DNA of 64,000 nt. Source: Phenylobacterium immobile (ATCC 35973) (GTDB lineage: Bacteria > Pseudomonadota > Alphaproteobacteria > Caulobacterales > Caulobacteraceae). The DNA is taken from NCBI RefSeq assembly GCF_001375595.1, contig NZ_CVJQ01000001.1, positions 1,984,001 to 2,048,000 on the forward strand, written 5' to 3'. Position numbers and translations under genes: made by a program. This document shows positions 33,053 to 41,176 of the stretch, piece by piece. Each line of letters opens with the position of its first letter. The stretch's first letter is position 1. The notes beneath the pieces are model-generated. The model saw only the letters and a list, made by a program, of their open reading frames with translations. It ran no database searches and was not told the DNA's origin.

Positions 33053-33406
33053 TCAGCTGCGGCGCTGGGCTGACTTGGCTTCGCGCTTGGCGCGCGCTTC
33101 GGCCTTGGCGGCCGCCTTGCGCTCCTTGCGCTCTTCGCGCTTGAGGTCGAGTTGGGCCTGTTCGTCGTTCTCGAACGCCAGCCGATCTGCCTCGGCCTTC
33201 TGTTCAGCCGCGACACGAGCCGCTTCCTTTTCCGCAGCGCGGGCGGCGCGAACGGCTTCCAGTTCACGAGCCTTACGCTCGGCGCGGGTCTCGAGGACCT
33301 CGGCGACGACTGCGGGCTTGGGCTTGAATTTCGCGAGCAGGGCTTTGCGGGCTTCCGCCTGGCTTTCCAGGCGTTCACTGAAGCCGCCGATTTTGTCTGG
33401 TCTCAT
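33053..33406 (-). CDS. DUF6481-like charged coiled-coil protein
   Basis: A 117-residue protein made almost entirely of arginine, lysine, glutamate and alanine, predicted to form one long helix. The N-terminus (MRPDKIGGFSERLESQAEARKALLAKF) resembles DUF6481 proteins of alphaproteobacteria, whose function is unknown. It lies 76 bases downstream of ndk on the same strand. Confidence 0.7.
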   Translation of the reverse strand: MRPDKIGGFSERLESQAEARKALLAKFKPKPAVVAEVLETRAERKARELEAVRAARAAEKEAARVAAEQKAEADRLAFENDEQAQLDLKREERKERKAAAKAEARAKREAKSAQRRS

Positions 33407-33482
33407 ACGTCTCTTTTTTTGAAGTCAGTCGCAGGGTGCGGCCGTCATATGGGAAACCCGACGACGGCCGCCAAGGTTGCGG

Positions 33483-33902
33483 TCAGCCGACGATGTCGTC
33501 GGCGGTGAAGAATTGCGCGATTTCGAGTTCGGCGTTCTCAAGGCTGTCAGAGCCGTGGACCGAGTTCTCGCCGACGCTTTCGGCATAGAGCTTGCGGATC
33601 GTGCCGTCGGCGGCGTTGGCCGGGTTGGTGGCGCCCATGACTTCGCGATAGCGGGCCACGGCGTTGTCGCCTTCCAGCACCTGCACGACGACCGGCGCCG
33701 ACATCATGAACTCCACAAGTTCGCCGAAGAACGGACGCTCCTTGTGGACTTCGTAGAACTTCTCGGCCTGGGCCTGGCTCATCCTAATGCGGCGCTGAGC
33801 AACGATGCGCAGGCCCGCGTCTTCGATCACCGTGTTGACCTTGCCGGTCAGGTTCCGACGGGTCGCGTCCGGCTTGATGATCGAGAAGGTGCGTTCGGTC
33901 AT
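33483..33902 (-). CDS. ndk: Nucleoside diphosphate kinase
   Basis: It transfers the gamma-phosphate between nucleoside triphosphates and diphosphates through a phosphohistidine. The 139-residue protein starts [13 protein letters not shown] at 33902. The active-site histidine is at about 116 in ENSVHGSDS, and the FFGELVEFM and [11 protein letters not shown] motifs are present. The length matches the family. Confidence 0.97.
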   Translation of the reverse strand: MTERTFSIIKPDATRRNLTGKVNTVIEDAGLRIVAQRRIRMSQAQAEKFYEVHKERPFFGELVEFMMSAPVVVQVLEGDNAVARYREVMGATNPANAADGTIRKLYAESVGENSVHGSDSLENAELEIAQFFTADDIVG

Positions 33903-34099
33903 TGGATATGTCGTCTTCTTCGAAATGATGTGGGGGTCGGCGCTGGCGCGCCAAGCGCGCGCTCTATAGCGGCGCCCGCCCTCCACGCCAAGCCATCCCC
34001 GCCGCTTTCGCAGCGCAGCACATGACGCACGGGCTGGCCTCTGATATGGACCGCGCCCTCTCCGATCGCTTTTCGCTCGTTCCCCCGGCTCGCCGCATC

Positions 34100-35971
34100 A
34101 TGCTGAAGATCAAGGATCTCGTGTTCGACTCGTGGGGTCGTCGGTTCTTCGACGGCGCCAGCGTAAACCTGCCGAAGGACGCCAAGGTCGGGTTGGTCGG
34201 CCGCAACGGCGTCGGCAAATCCACCCTCTTCAAGCTGATCCTGGGCCAACTGGTCCTGGGATCCGGCGAGATCAGCCTCCCTCGGCGCGCGCGTCTTGGG
34301 TCGGTGGACCAGGAGCATCCGGCGACGCCGACGCCCCTGCTGGAGACCGTGCTGGCCGCCGATCTGGAGCGCGCCGATCTGTTGGCGCGCCTGGAAACGG
34401 CCGAGCCGGAAGATCTCGGCGACATCTACACACGTCTTATCGACATCGACGCCGATCGCGCGCCCTCCCGGGCTGCAGAAATCCTCGCCGGCCTGGGCTT
34501 CAGCACTGAGGATCTCACCCGCCCCATGGCTGAGTTCTCCGGGGGCTGGCGCATGCGCGTGGCCCTGGCGGCCGCGCTGTTCGCAGAACCTGACATGCTG
34601 CTGCTCGACGAGCCGACCAACTACCTCGACCTGGAAGGCGCCCTGTGGCTTGAGGCGCGGCTACGCAAGTATCCACACTCGGCGATGGTCATCAGCCACG
34701 ACCGCGAACTGCTGAACAGCTCCGTCGACCACATTCTGCATCTCGCGGACGGCAAATTGGAGCTCTATACCGGCGGCTACGACGACTTCGAGCGGCTGCG
34801 CACTGAGAAGATGCGCCTGACCGAGGCCACGCGCATCAAGATCGAGGCGAAGCGCGCCCACATGCAGTCGTTCGTCGACCGATTCGGCGCCAAGGCCTCC
34901 AAGGCGACCCAGGCCCAGTCACGCATGAAGATGATCGCCAAGCTGCCGACCACGGAAGCGATGGTCCAGGAACGCGTCGCGCCCTTCACCTTGCCCTCGC
35001 CCGAGCGGCCCCTGGCGCCGCCGTTGCTTCGGATCGAGAACGGCACGGTCGGCTACGACGACGCGCCGCCGATCCTGAAGCGCATGAACCTGCGCCTCGA
35101 CATCGACGACCGCATCGGCCTGCTGGGCGTCAACGGGGCTGGCAAGTCGACCTTCGCCAAGCTGGTGGCCGGCGCGCTGACCCTGCGCGACGGTGATATG
35201 CATCGCAGCCCTCGGATGAAGGTTGGCTGGTTCCACCAACATCAGATCGAGGCGATGGACCCCAAGGACACGCCACTCAGCATTATCCGCCGCGCCATGC
35301 CGGAAGCGTCCGAGGCCGCGCGCCGTTCGAAGTTGTCCCAGTTCGGCTTCAGCTACGAGAAGGTCGAGACGACCGTCGCCAGCCTGTCCGGCGGCGAGCG
35401 CGCGCGTCTTCTGCTGAACATGGTGGCGATGGAAGCACCCCACCTGTTGATCCTCGACGAACCGACGAACCACCTGGACATCGACAGCCGTCGCGCCCTG
35501 CTGGATGCGCTCAACGATTATGAGGGCGCGGTCATTCTGATCAGCCACGACCGGTCTCTCACGCAGCTGGTCGCCGACCGCCTGTGGCTGGCGGCCGACG
35601 GTGGAATCGAACCCTTCGACGGCGATATGGACGACTACGCCAAACTGGTCCTCGACCGCGCTCGTATCGCCGCCCGCGCGCCCACTCAGGTCCATGCTGA
35701 AATCGTCGTTGCGCCGCCAGCGCCCCCGACGCCCGCGGCCCGAGCCAAGGCGCCGACCGGAACCGCCCGGCGACGCGCGGAGGCGGCCGAGACCGCGCTC
35801 GCCAAGGCCACCGCAGCGCTCAACGAGGTGGACCTAGCGCTGGCTCGACCGGACGCGTTCGCCAAGGCCGCCGAGCTAGGGAAGAAGCGCCAGGCGGCGC
35901 AGGCGGCCCTGGAATCAGCCGAAGCTGAATGGATGGACGCCCAGGAAGCCTACGCCGCGCTGACGTCCTAA
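34100..35971 (+). CDS. ABC-F family ATPase
   Basis: A soluble twin-ATPase protein (623 residues) without membrane segments. Walker A sites are GRNGVGKST and GVNGAGKST, signatures are FSGGWRMR and LSGGERAR, and Walker B motifs are LLLLDEPTNYLD and LLILDEPTNHLD. An arm/linker region separates the two domains, and a charged C-terminal coiled coil follows. ABC-F proteins act on the ribosome; this one resembles the Uup/YheS group. The ATG at 34100 (MLKIKDLVFD) begins the domain; an upstream ATG at 34022 is less likely. Confidence 0.92.
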   Translation: MLKIKDLVFDSWGRRFFDGASVNLPKDAKVGLVGRNGVGKSTLFKLILGQLVLGSGEISLPRRARLGSVDQEHPATPTPLLETVLAADLERADLLARLETAEPEDLGDIYTRLIDIDADRAPSRAAEILAGLGFSTEDLTRPMAEFSGGWRMRVALAAALFAEPDMLLLDEPTNYLDLEGALWLEARLRKYPHSAMVISHDRELLNSSVDHILHLADGKLELYTGGYDDFERLRTEKMRLTEATRIKIEAKRAHMQSFVDRFGAKASKATQAQSRMKMIAKLPTTEAMVQERVAPFTLPSPERPLAPPLLRIENGTVGYDDAPPILKRMNLRLDIDDRIGLLGVNGAGKSTFAKLVAGALTLRDGDMHRSPRMKVGWFHQHQIEAMDPKDTPLSIIRRAMPEASEAARRSKLSQFGFSYEKVETTVASLSGGERARLLLNMVAMEAPHLLILDEPTNHLDIDSRRALLDALNDYEGAVILISHDRSLTQLVADRLWLAADGGIEPFDGDMDDYAKLVLDRARIAARAPTQVHAEIVVAPPAPPTPAARAKAPTGTARRRAEAAETALAKATAALNEVDLALARPDAFAKAAELGKKRQAAQAALESAEAEWMDAQEAYAALTS

Positions 35972-35979
35972 ATCGAAAA

Positions 35980-36006
35980 GGCGCGCCGGCTGTTAGCCAG
36001 CGCGCC
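35980..36006 (+). terminator. Hairpin terminator after the ABC-F gene
   Basis: GGCGCGC and GCGCGCC pair over 7 bp, and an inner GGCT/AGCC adds four more. It lies 9 bases past the stop codon and could serve the convergent gene at 36032 too. Confidence 0.6.
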
Positions 36007-36031
36007 TCTCATTCTGTGAAGCCGGAAGCGA

Positions 36032-36313
36032 TCAGGTGATGTGCTTTGGACTGATAGGATCGCTGCCAGGATAGGTCTCTTCGATGGCTTCATCGAGGAG
36101 CGCTTCCTGGCGGTCTTCGCCATCCACCTGCTTCTCGGCCATGTGATCATGCTTTTCGCCGTCTTTCAGAGGCGGCACGCGTCGGGCGGCGGGCGCATCG
36201 ATGTGGCGATCCTCAGGTTTCGGCTTACCCTCGACCGCCATGTCGGCCGTGGAGCTGCTGGACCCATGGCTGAAAGCCCGCTTTTCCTGGTCTTCGTTGG
36301 TCTTGCCGGTCAT
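36032..36313 (-). CDS. Hypothetical hydrophilic protein
   Basis: A 93-residue, very hydrophilic and probably disordered protein, rich in Glu, Lys and Asp, ending in a conserved-looking tail (LLDEAIEETYPGSDPISPKHIT). Similar tails occur in short proteins of related genera, but no function is known to me. An AGAGGGAG ribosome-binding site precedes the ATG. It stands alone on the minus strand. Confidence 0.65.
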   Translation of the reverse strand: MTGKTNEDQEKRAFSHGSSSSTADMAVEGKPKPEDRHIDAPAARRVPPLKDGEKHDHMAEKQVDGEDRQEALLDEAIEETYPGSDPISPKHIT

Positions 36314-36382
36314 TCGGAACTCCCTCTCGTGTCAGAGAAGAAACCCACTCATGCGCTCAAGGTTGCGCAGAGGTGGCGCCCG

Positions 36383-36883
36383 TCAGCGACGATCGAACAT
36401 TGGGTGTCGCACACGGTCTCCCGGCAGCAGGCCCAACTCTGCGGCGCGACCGCCGCGCAGTTCCAGAACGCCCAGGATGGCGCCGCCGCTGGGGATCAGG
36501 CTCTCATCGAGCGGCCGCGCATTGCGGGCGATCGACAGGATGCGACCGTCGGGCCGGATGTAGAGGATGTCGAGCGGGATTAGGGTGTTGCGCATCCAGA
36601 ACGCCACCGCCTGGGGCTTCCGGAAGTCGAAGAGCATGCCGCGATCCGGGCCGAGGCTCATCCGGCACATCAGGCCGATCTCCCGCTGCCGGCCTGTCGC
36701 CGCCAGCTCGACCTTGAAGGCCTTTGCGCCGTGGGGCGTCTCGATCGTGAGCTGCTGGAGAGGCCGGATTTCAGCTTGTCCCGCGACGCACCGGGCCGGC
36801 TCAGCCATTGAGGGACCGCCCGCGAACGCCAGCAAAAGCGCGATCGCAGCGCCGGCGGCGCGCAAAGACAGATTCAGACCCAT
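36383..36883 (-). CDS. Secreted DUF192 protein
   Basis: A 166-residue protein with a signal peptide (LRAAGAAIALLLAFAGGPSMA). The DUF192 core follows: FKVELAATGRQREIGLMCRMSL, DRGMLFDF, VAFWMRNTLIPLDILYI, then ILGVLELRGGRAAELGLLPGDRV. DUF192 proteins are small periplasmic beta-proteins of unknown function. I start at ATG 36883. It lies 23 bases downstream of the cold-shock gene on the same strand and may share its transcript. Confidence 0.88.
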   Translation of the reverse strand: MGLNLSLRAAGAAIALLLAFAGGPSMAEPARCVAGQAEIRPLQQLTIETPHGAKAFKVELAATGRQREIGLMCRMSLGPDRGMLFDFRKPQAVAFWMRNTLIPLDILYIRPDGRILSIARNARPLDESLIPSGGAILGVLELRGGRAAELGLLPGDRVRHPMFDRR

Positions 36884-36906
36884 GGGGACTCCAGCAGAGA
36901 CGAAAG

Positions 36907-37473
36907 TCAGCCTAGAGGCGACTCGATCTCGGCCACAACAAGACCCTTCGGCCCCGTCGCGAAACGGACCATGACGTCGTCTCCCGGCTGCAGATCCTCC
37001 ATACCGGCACGCCGCAAAGTCTCGATGTGGATGAAGATGTCTCCCGGCTCGGTGTCGCGGACGACGAAGCCATAGCCCTTGGTCCGGTTGAACCACTTCA
37101 CCCTCGCGCGTTCTGGCGAACCGCCGACGAGCACGGCCCCGCGACGGGCGGGGCCTGCGGTCCGGTCCATGCCGTCCTCGCGGACCGGGCGCTCCAGCGG
37201 CGCGGTGTCAGTATCGTCGAGATCGTGGATCTCAGCCACCTGCCACCCCTTGGCCCGGCGGATCACATCACAGATGACCAGGGCGCCCTCAGCGGCCTCC
37301 TCACGCCCCAGCGGCCGCAGGCTGGTCACATGCAGCAAGACGTCTTTCGTGTCAGTCTGATCGGGATCATCGGGCACGATGAAGCCATAGCCTTTGCCGG
37401 CATCGAACCATTTCACGCGCCCGGTAATGCGCACCGGCGCAGGCTCTCCTTGCTCAACTTCGTACACAGCCAT
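36907..37473 (-). CDS. Double cold-shock-domain protein
   Basis: A 188-residue protein with two nucleic-acid-binding cold-shock domains. The first (about 16-85) has [19 protein letters not shown] and VLLHVTSL. The second (about 120-188) has [18 protein letters not shown] and IFIHIETL. A charged linker joins them. Tandem CSD proteins of this size are typical of Caulobacterales; one of them is involved in stationary-phase adaptation. The RNP motifs are intact in both domains. Confidence 0.93.
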   Translation of the reverse strand: MAVYEVEQGEPAPVRITGRVKWFDAGKGYGFIVPDDPDQTDTKDVLLHVTSLRPLGREEAAEGALVICDVIRRAKGWQVAEIHDLDDTDTAPLERPVREDGMDRTAGPARRGAVLVGGSPERARVKWFNRTKGYGFVVRDTEPGDIFIHIETLRRAGMEDLQPGDDVMVRFATGPKGLVVAEIESPLG

Positions 37474-37745
37474 CGCCCCCCGCGGCCTGCTGCGACATTA
37501 CACCCAGACGTGGAACTATAACAACGTTCGCAAAACGTGTTTCCCGTCAACGCTTACAATCAGGGCGACGACGCGGCGAACCGTCGCGCGCCGACGATGA
37601 ATCGGCCAATTTTTGGGAGATCGCGTGGCAGTCCCTAGGGGACGAACGCATCTGAGGAAGATCAAACAGATGCGCTGTCTAACCGCCTTCCAGCGCGCCG
37701 AGAAGCCGACTGTGCTAGTGTCTAACCTTTGAGGAGCGTCCGAAC
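37474..37745. other. Intergenic boundary between chromosome and prophage
   Basis: A gap of 272 bases between the cold-shock gene and the first plus-strand element gene. It holds an 8-bp inverted repeat (CGCATCTG 37647-37654, CAGATGCG 37667-37674) and a short GTCCC/GGGAC hairpin at about 37631-37643. The region vaguely resembles a decayed tRNA on the minus strand. The left attachment site must be near here, but I found no direct repeat matching the right end. Confidence 0.4.
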
Positions 37746-37985
37746 ATGCCAGGCCTAAGCGACCCGCTCGCCCCCGAGGACTTTCCAGTCGTTGCCAACG
37801 GGCAGTACGTTTATCGCCGAACGACAAGCGGCGCTTTCGTCGGCCCAATCTCAATGCAACTGGCTGCGGACATCGCGAAGCGGCTTAACCGCGACGAGGA
37901 AATTCGGCTGAAGGCCATCCAGGCGGCGCTCCACGGTGAGCCGCTTCTTGTGCACGGATCGTTCAAGGGCGGTCCAACGGGTTGA
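37746..37985 (+). CDS. Hypothetical element protein
   Basis: A 79-residue protein with no recognisable domain (MPGLSDPLAPEDFPVVANGQ). A GAGGAG-like ribosome-binding site (ttGAGGAGcgtccgaac) precedes the ATG by 9 bases. It is the first gene inside the left end of the element and may be a lysogenically expressed moron gene. A 33-base gap separates it from the next small gene. Confidence 0.55.
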   Translation: MPGLSDPLAPEDFPVVANGQYVYRRTTSGAFVGPISMQLAADIAKRLNRDEEIRLKAIQAALHGEPLLVHGSFKGGPTG

Positions 37986-38018
37986 CTCCGACCGGCCCTG
38001 TGTTCTTTTTTCGTTCTC

Positions 38019-38174
38019 ATGACCGCCGACAACGACAACCCTCCCGAACCCATCCCTCCCCGCACGCTCTACGGCTACCTAAGGCCTGGCAGCGATGAGG
38101 TGACGTTCTACGAGCGCGAGATGATCGAGCGCAGACGCGAGGCCGTGCCGCTTCCGAAGGCTGACGATGCCTGA
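38019..38174 (+). CDS. Small hypothetical element protein
   Basis: A 51-residue ORF (MTADNDNPPEPIPPR ... PLPKADDA) that ends 8 bases inside the next gene. The overlap and shared strand support real coupling. No family recognised. Confidence 0.45.
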   Translation: MTADNDNPPEPIPPRTLYGYLRPGSDEVTFYEREMIERRREAVPLPKADDA

Positions 38175-38526
38175 TCGCCTGACCGCGCCGTGGTCGGTGA
38201 AGCCCGACGAGCCGAACTACATCTTCCGGGTCGAGACGGCAGACGGCTTCCCGGTTGTCCACGTCCACCATCAGCGACCTTGGGATCCGAACAAGAACCA
38301 CTCGGAGGGCCTGACCAGGGAGCAAGCCCGCGCGGTAGCCGTGGGAATCGCGCGCATACCTGACCGTCAGTGGCCGGCGGACGTGAAGGCGGCGCTTCTG
38401 GCGTTGCAGGCTGAGGTTCCGGATGCTCCGCGGGACTTCGATTCGTTCGTCCAGATGGTGATGCGCGACGCGCTGATCGCCGCCGGGAAGCTGGCGCCGT
38501 ATGTCGATGATGGGATGGATCGGTAG
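38167..38526 (+). CDS. Hypothetical element protein
   Basis: A 119-residue protein (MPDRLTAPWSVKPDEPNYIF) with mixed alpha/beta character and no membrane segments. It overlaps the preceding ORF by 8 bases, indicating coupled translation. I recognise no domain. Part of a four-gene plus-strand set at the left end of the element. Confidence 0.6.
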   Translation: MPDRLTAPWSVKPDEPNYIFRVETADGFPVVHVHHQRPWDPNKNHSEGLTREQARAVAVGIARIPDRQWPADVKAALLALQAEVPDAPRDFDSFVQMVMRDALIAAGKLAPYVDDGMDR

Positions 38527-38557
38527 ACGGGTGCCAAAGCGATGCTAGAATCTCACC

Positions 38558-38824
38558 ATGACCAGCCCTGATGACAAGTGGTTCGATCTGACCTCTGAAC
38601 ACGAAGGCACTCAGGCCTTCATTCAGTGGAAGGGCACCGATGTGTGCATGGACTTCTACTGTGATTGCGGAGCTGAGCCGCACGTTGACGGCTTCTTCGC
38701 GTCAAACGTGAAGTGCTTCCAATGCGGCACGATCTGGCAGATGCCGACGATGCTCTTCCCTCGCAAAGTGGAGGAGCCGCAGTCGCCGGTCTACGAAACG
38801 ACTGCCGAAATGGCTGAGGACTAA
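38558..38824 (+). CDS. Small zinc-ribbon-like element protein
   Basis: An 88-residue protein with cysteine pairs CDCG (about 30-33) and CFQCG (about 51-55), suggesting a zinc ribbon. Many phages carry short proteins of this layout with unknown function. A hairpin follows its stop codon. Confidence 0.6.
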   Translation: MTSPDDKWFDLTSEHEGTQAFIQWKGTDVCMDFYCDCGAEPHVDGFFASNVKCFQCGTIWQMPTMLFPRKVEEPQSPVYETTAEMAED

Positions 38825-38834
38825 ATGACGAAAA

Positions 38835-38864
38835 CCCGCCGCCTCCGGTTAGGGAGACGACGGG
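38835..38864 (+). terminator. Possible terminator hairpin after the zinc-ribbon gene
   Basis: CCCGCCGCCTCC and GGAGACGACGGG pair at 10 of 12 positions around a short loop, 11 bases past the stop codon at 38824. No T run follows. An 81-codon basic ORF (38825-39070) runs through it, and I judge that ORF less likely to be a gene. Confidence 0.35.
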
Positions 38865-38969
38865 CTCTGGCCATGGTTCGTAGGTTCGAAGCGGACCCTG
38901 AGAATCGCACCTCACGGCGTCAGCGGCAAGCCTTGCTGAGGGGCGGTCAGGTGGTAAGATTCCGGCGAG

Positions 38970-39713
38970 ATGATTGTTCTTCAGAACAACCTTATCGATC
39001 GCTTGACCGCGCCCCTCGCCATGTGGGCGCACGCTCACGGCATCGAAGTAATCGACCTCTCTTGGAATGATCGAACCCAGGAAGCGCTAGGCCAGATCGC
39101 GCCGGCGCAAAGCGTATTTATCTACGGTTCAACCGCGTTCGTTCGCGCGGCGCGAAACACCGCCCTAGCCAGCTTTGTACATTGGACGCCCGGTGCGTTT
39201 GTGGCGGCGCGCTGGGTGGATCGATTCGGCGCAGCTTATGTCGGTGTTGATGGTCGCACCGCTCTAGCCCGTGAAGTGCCCGCACTTCTGCCGGCCGCGA
39301 TAAGGCCGAATGAGGAGGCGAAAGCATTCAACGGCGGCATCTACGATCAAACTTCATGGGGCGAATTAAGGCTGTCGCCCGACATTGAGTGCTTCGTAAT
39401 GCCGATCAGTGAAATCTCAGAAGAACACCGCGCGTGGTTCGTTCGCGGTCAGCTGATCACCGCCTCGCGATATCGAAAGGACGGGCGTATGGACGTTGCC
39501 CCAAGCGACAACTGCGCCATCGACGCAGCTGTAGCCCTCTCAGCCTGTCTGCCCCTGCCGACGATTGTCATGGACATAGCCCTGACGCCAAGCGGCTGGC
39601 GGATGTTGGAGCTGAATTGCGTCAACACAAGCGGGTGGTATGCGGCTGATCCTGGTCTGATCGCCGGCGCCATCCTTGGGCAACCTATCGACAGCCGCGC
39701 AAAACTGGCCTGA
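38970..39713 (+). CDS. R2K-like ATP-grasp family protein
   Basis: A 247-residue protein whose C-terminal half looks like an ATP-grasp core. It has a strand with FVMPISEISEEHRAWFVRGQLITASRYRKDG, then PTIVMDIALTPSGWRMLELNCVNTSGWY. The ELN motif supplies acidic and asparagine ligands for Mg-ATP. It resembles the R2K (DUF4343) clade, predicted to ligate or modify peptides and found in many phages. The assignment is from motif layout, not a search. It is convergent with Rz1, overlapping it by 29 bases. Confidence 0.65.
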   Translation: MIVLQNNLIDRLTAPLAMWAHAHGIEVIDLSWNDRTQEALGQIAPAQSVFIYGSTAFVRAARNTALASFVHWTPGAFVAARWVDRFGAAYVGVDGRTALAREVPALLPAAIRPNEEAKAFNGGIYDQTSWGELRLSPDIECFVMPISEISEEHRAWFVRGQLITASRYRKDGRMDVAPSDNCAIDAAVALSACLPLPTIVMDIALTPSGWRMLELNCVNTSGWYAADPGLIAGAILGQPIDSRAKLA

Positions 39714-39972
39714 CCTCAGCCAACCACTGATCTCGTAGCAGCCGGCCGGCGGCGAGCAGCTTGATCAGATCATCCGGGCCAGCGGTCGCGCGCAGCGCCG
39801 CGTCAGTGTCGGGGAACGTCGGCTCCTGGCGCAGGGTCGTCGGGATGCAGGACCGCGAAACCGGGACCTTGACCTCGACCGTGCGGACGACGGGCTCGGG
39901 TGCAGTAGCGCACCCGGCGCCGGCGAAAACCGTCAATATCAGGCAGGATTTGACGAGATTTGACGAGCGCAT
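39685..39972 (-). CDS. Rz1-like outer-membrane spanin lipoprotein
   Basis: A 95-residue lipoprotein with a signal peptide and lipobox (FAGAGC, cysteine at about 21), then a proline-containing periplasmic part. It lies directly after the Rz-like gene; the start overlaps the Rz stop (TGATG). This pairing is the classic phage spanin arrangement for disrupting the outer membrane at lysis. Confidence 0.75.
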   Translation of the reverse strand: MRSSNLVKSCLILTVFAGAGCATAPEPVVRTVEVKVPVSRSCIPTTLRQEPTFPDTDAALRATAGPDDLIKLLAAGRLLRDQWLAEVRPVLRGCR

Positions 39973-40364
39973 CACTTCAACTCCTTCAGCACAGCCTCAC
40001 GCGCGGCCACAGCGCGGGCGCAGGCGTCGGTTCCGCCGGTAGGGGTGGTGAGCAGCCGGTTCGCCCTCGCCTCGACGCTGGCGCGCCCCTTGGAGGCTGC
40101 TGAGAGCGCCTTGGCGGCGTCGGCGAGACGTTGGGCGTCCTGTTGCGACTTCTCGGCCAGGGCGGCGTTCTGGGCGGCAATGGAGGCTTCCAGGTCGAGG
40201 CGGCTGTCCTTGCAGCGGGACAGGTCGAGTTGGGCGGCTTGAAGCCGTGGGCGCCAGGACGCGGCGGCGTCGGATCGGCCCTTCAGGTAGACCGCGGACA
40301 CGACGGCCAGTAGGACCAGGGCGCCGGCCAGCGGTCGCCAGTAGCGGACGATGAAGGCGATCAT
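39972..40364 (-). CDS. Rz-like inner-membrane spanin
   Basis: A 130-residue protein with one N-terminal membrane anchor (MIAFIVRYWRPLAGALVLLAVVSAVY) and a long periplasmic coiled coil rich in Ala, Gln and Lys. This matches i-spanin topology. Translation starts at 40364, overlapping the endolysin stop by 4 bases, and the Rz1-like gene follows immediately. Confidence 0.78.
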   Translation of the reverse strand: MIAFIVRYWRPLAGALVLLAVVSAVYLKGRSDAAASWRPRLQAAQLDLSRCKDSRLDLEASIAAQNAALAEKSQQDAQRLADAAKALSAASKGRASVEARANRLLTTPTGGTDACARAVAAREAVLKELK

Positions 40365-40855
40365 AGCTTGGCCCAACCCGGCGCGAGTTCGAAGTGAGGA
40401 CTGTCAGTCTCCCCCTTCTCTCGGGGCTTGCCGTCACCGTCCCAGTCGGCTCCCCATCGGATGCCAACCTTCTCGACGACCGCAGCGGCGAGCATGGCCT
40501 TCGCCACAGCATCGAACGGTGGCAGGGCTTTCCAGTCGTAGGGCGCCGGCAGCAGATCCACGGCATGGCCATAGCCGTCGCCCTGGACGCGGTGTTTCGT
40601 GCTGAGCGGGTTGCGGAGCCACGTCACCTTCGCGGCGGCTGGCTGGGCGTATTTCCCGGCGACGCCGATCGCGACCAACTCTCCCTGTGTCCGACCCTTC
40701 CCCCAGTTGATGTAGGCCTGCTCGTCAGAGCGCACGCCCTCGATGACCTTGAAGTCGACGGACGTGAGCGTGATGGCTCGCTCGACGACACGGACAAGGT
40801 CCGGGTGAACGCCAGCAAGCCGCGACCGCGAGGCCGCGCCTAGAACGTAGGTCAT
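40361..40855 (-). CDS. M15-family endolysin (L-alanyl-D-glutamate peptidase type)
   Basis: A 164-residue zinc peptidase that cleaves peptidoglycan cross-bridges or stems. Zinc ligands appear as H88 and D100 in STKHRVQGDGYGHAVDLLP and H154 in DSPHFEL. No signal peptide is present, so export would rely on the adjacent holin. It sits between the holin and the spanin pair, completing a lysis cassette. Confidence 0.88.
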   Translation of the reverse strand: MTYVLGAASRSRLAGVHPDLVRVVERAITLTSVDFKVIEGVRSDEQAYINWGKGRTQGELVAIGVAGKYAQPAAAKVTWLRNPLSTKHRVQGDGYGHAVDLLPAPYDWKALPPFDAVAKAMLAAAVVEKVGIRWGADWDGDGKPREKGETDSPHFELAPGWAKL

Positions 40856-40879
40856 AGCGATGTCCTTGGGTGGAGCGAC

Positions 40880-41101
40880 CTAGCTGGCCGGGGTCTGCGC
40901 CTTGGCGATCTCGACGCCCGCGGCGGCCTTGTTCGTCTTGAAGACCTCGACGGCCTTGCCGATGTAGAGCGCCGCCACCCCGCCGTAGACCGTGCCCATG
41001 AAGAAGGCCCCGTCGTTTCCGTCGTTGACCCTGAGGGCGACGATGATGGTCGCGACCGCGGCGGCCGTGGACGTGATGATGATGGAGTAGGGACGCGCCA
41101 A
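40880..41101 (-). CDS. Holin-like small membrane protein
   Basis: A 73-residue protein with two predicted membrane helices (SIIITSTAAAVATIIVALRV and FFMGTVYGGVAALYIGKAVEV) and a charged C-terminus. Its position before the endolysin supports a holin. The only marked start is a TTG at 41101. The frame continues open upstream (LTRLFFGDLARPYS), so the true N-terminus may be longer or altered. Confidence 0.65.
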   Translation of the reverse strand: MARPYSIIITSTAAAVATIIVALRVNDGNDGAFFMGTVYGGVAALYIGKAVEVFKTNKAAAGVEIAKAQTPAS

Positions 41102-41165
41102 GTCGCCGAAGAAGAGACGTGTCAGTGAAGGCGGTGTCGAGGGTGATAAAGGTAGCGCCGGCCAT
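41102..41165 (-). pseudogene. Possible 5' remnant of a tail-fibre gene
   Basis: An ATG at 41165 with a GGAG upstream opens a frame MAGATFITLDTAFTDTSLL that soon runs into low-complexity residues inside the holin gene. Only these first residues look protein-like. It may be the start of a gene lost by a deletion that joined it to the holin. Confidence 0.25.
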
Positions 41166-41176
41166 GATCAGGCTCC

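Noticed and set aside
37620..37690. A tRNA gene on the minus strand.
   Set aside because: There is a short CCA-like end and an 8-bp stem, but no full cloverleaf, D arm or acceptor pairing can be built.
38825..39070. An 81-codon basic ORF between the zinc-ribbon and ATP-grasp genes.
   Set aside because: It runs through a terminator-like hairpin and overlaps the ATP-grasp gene by 100 bases out of frame; its translation turns to arginine-rich noise.
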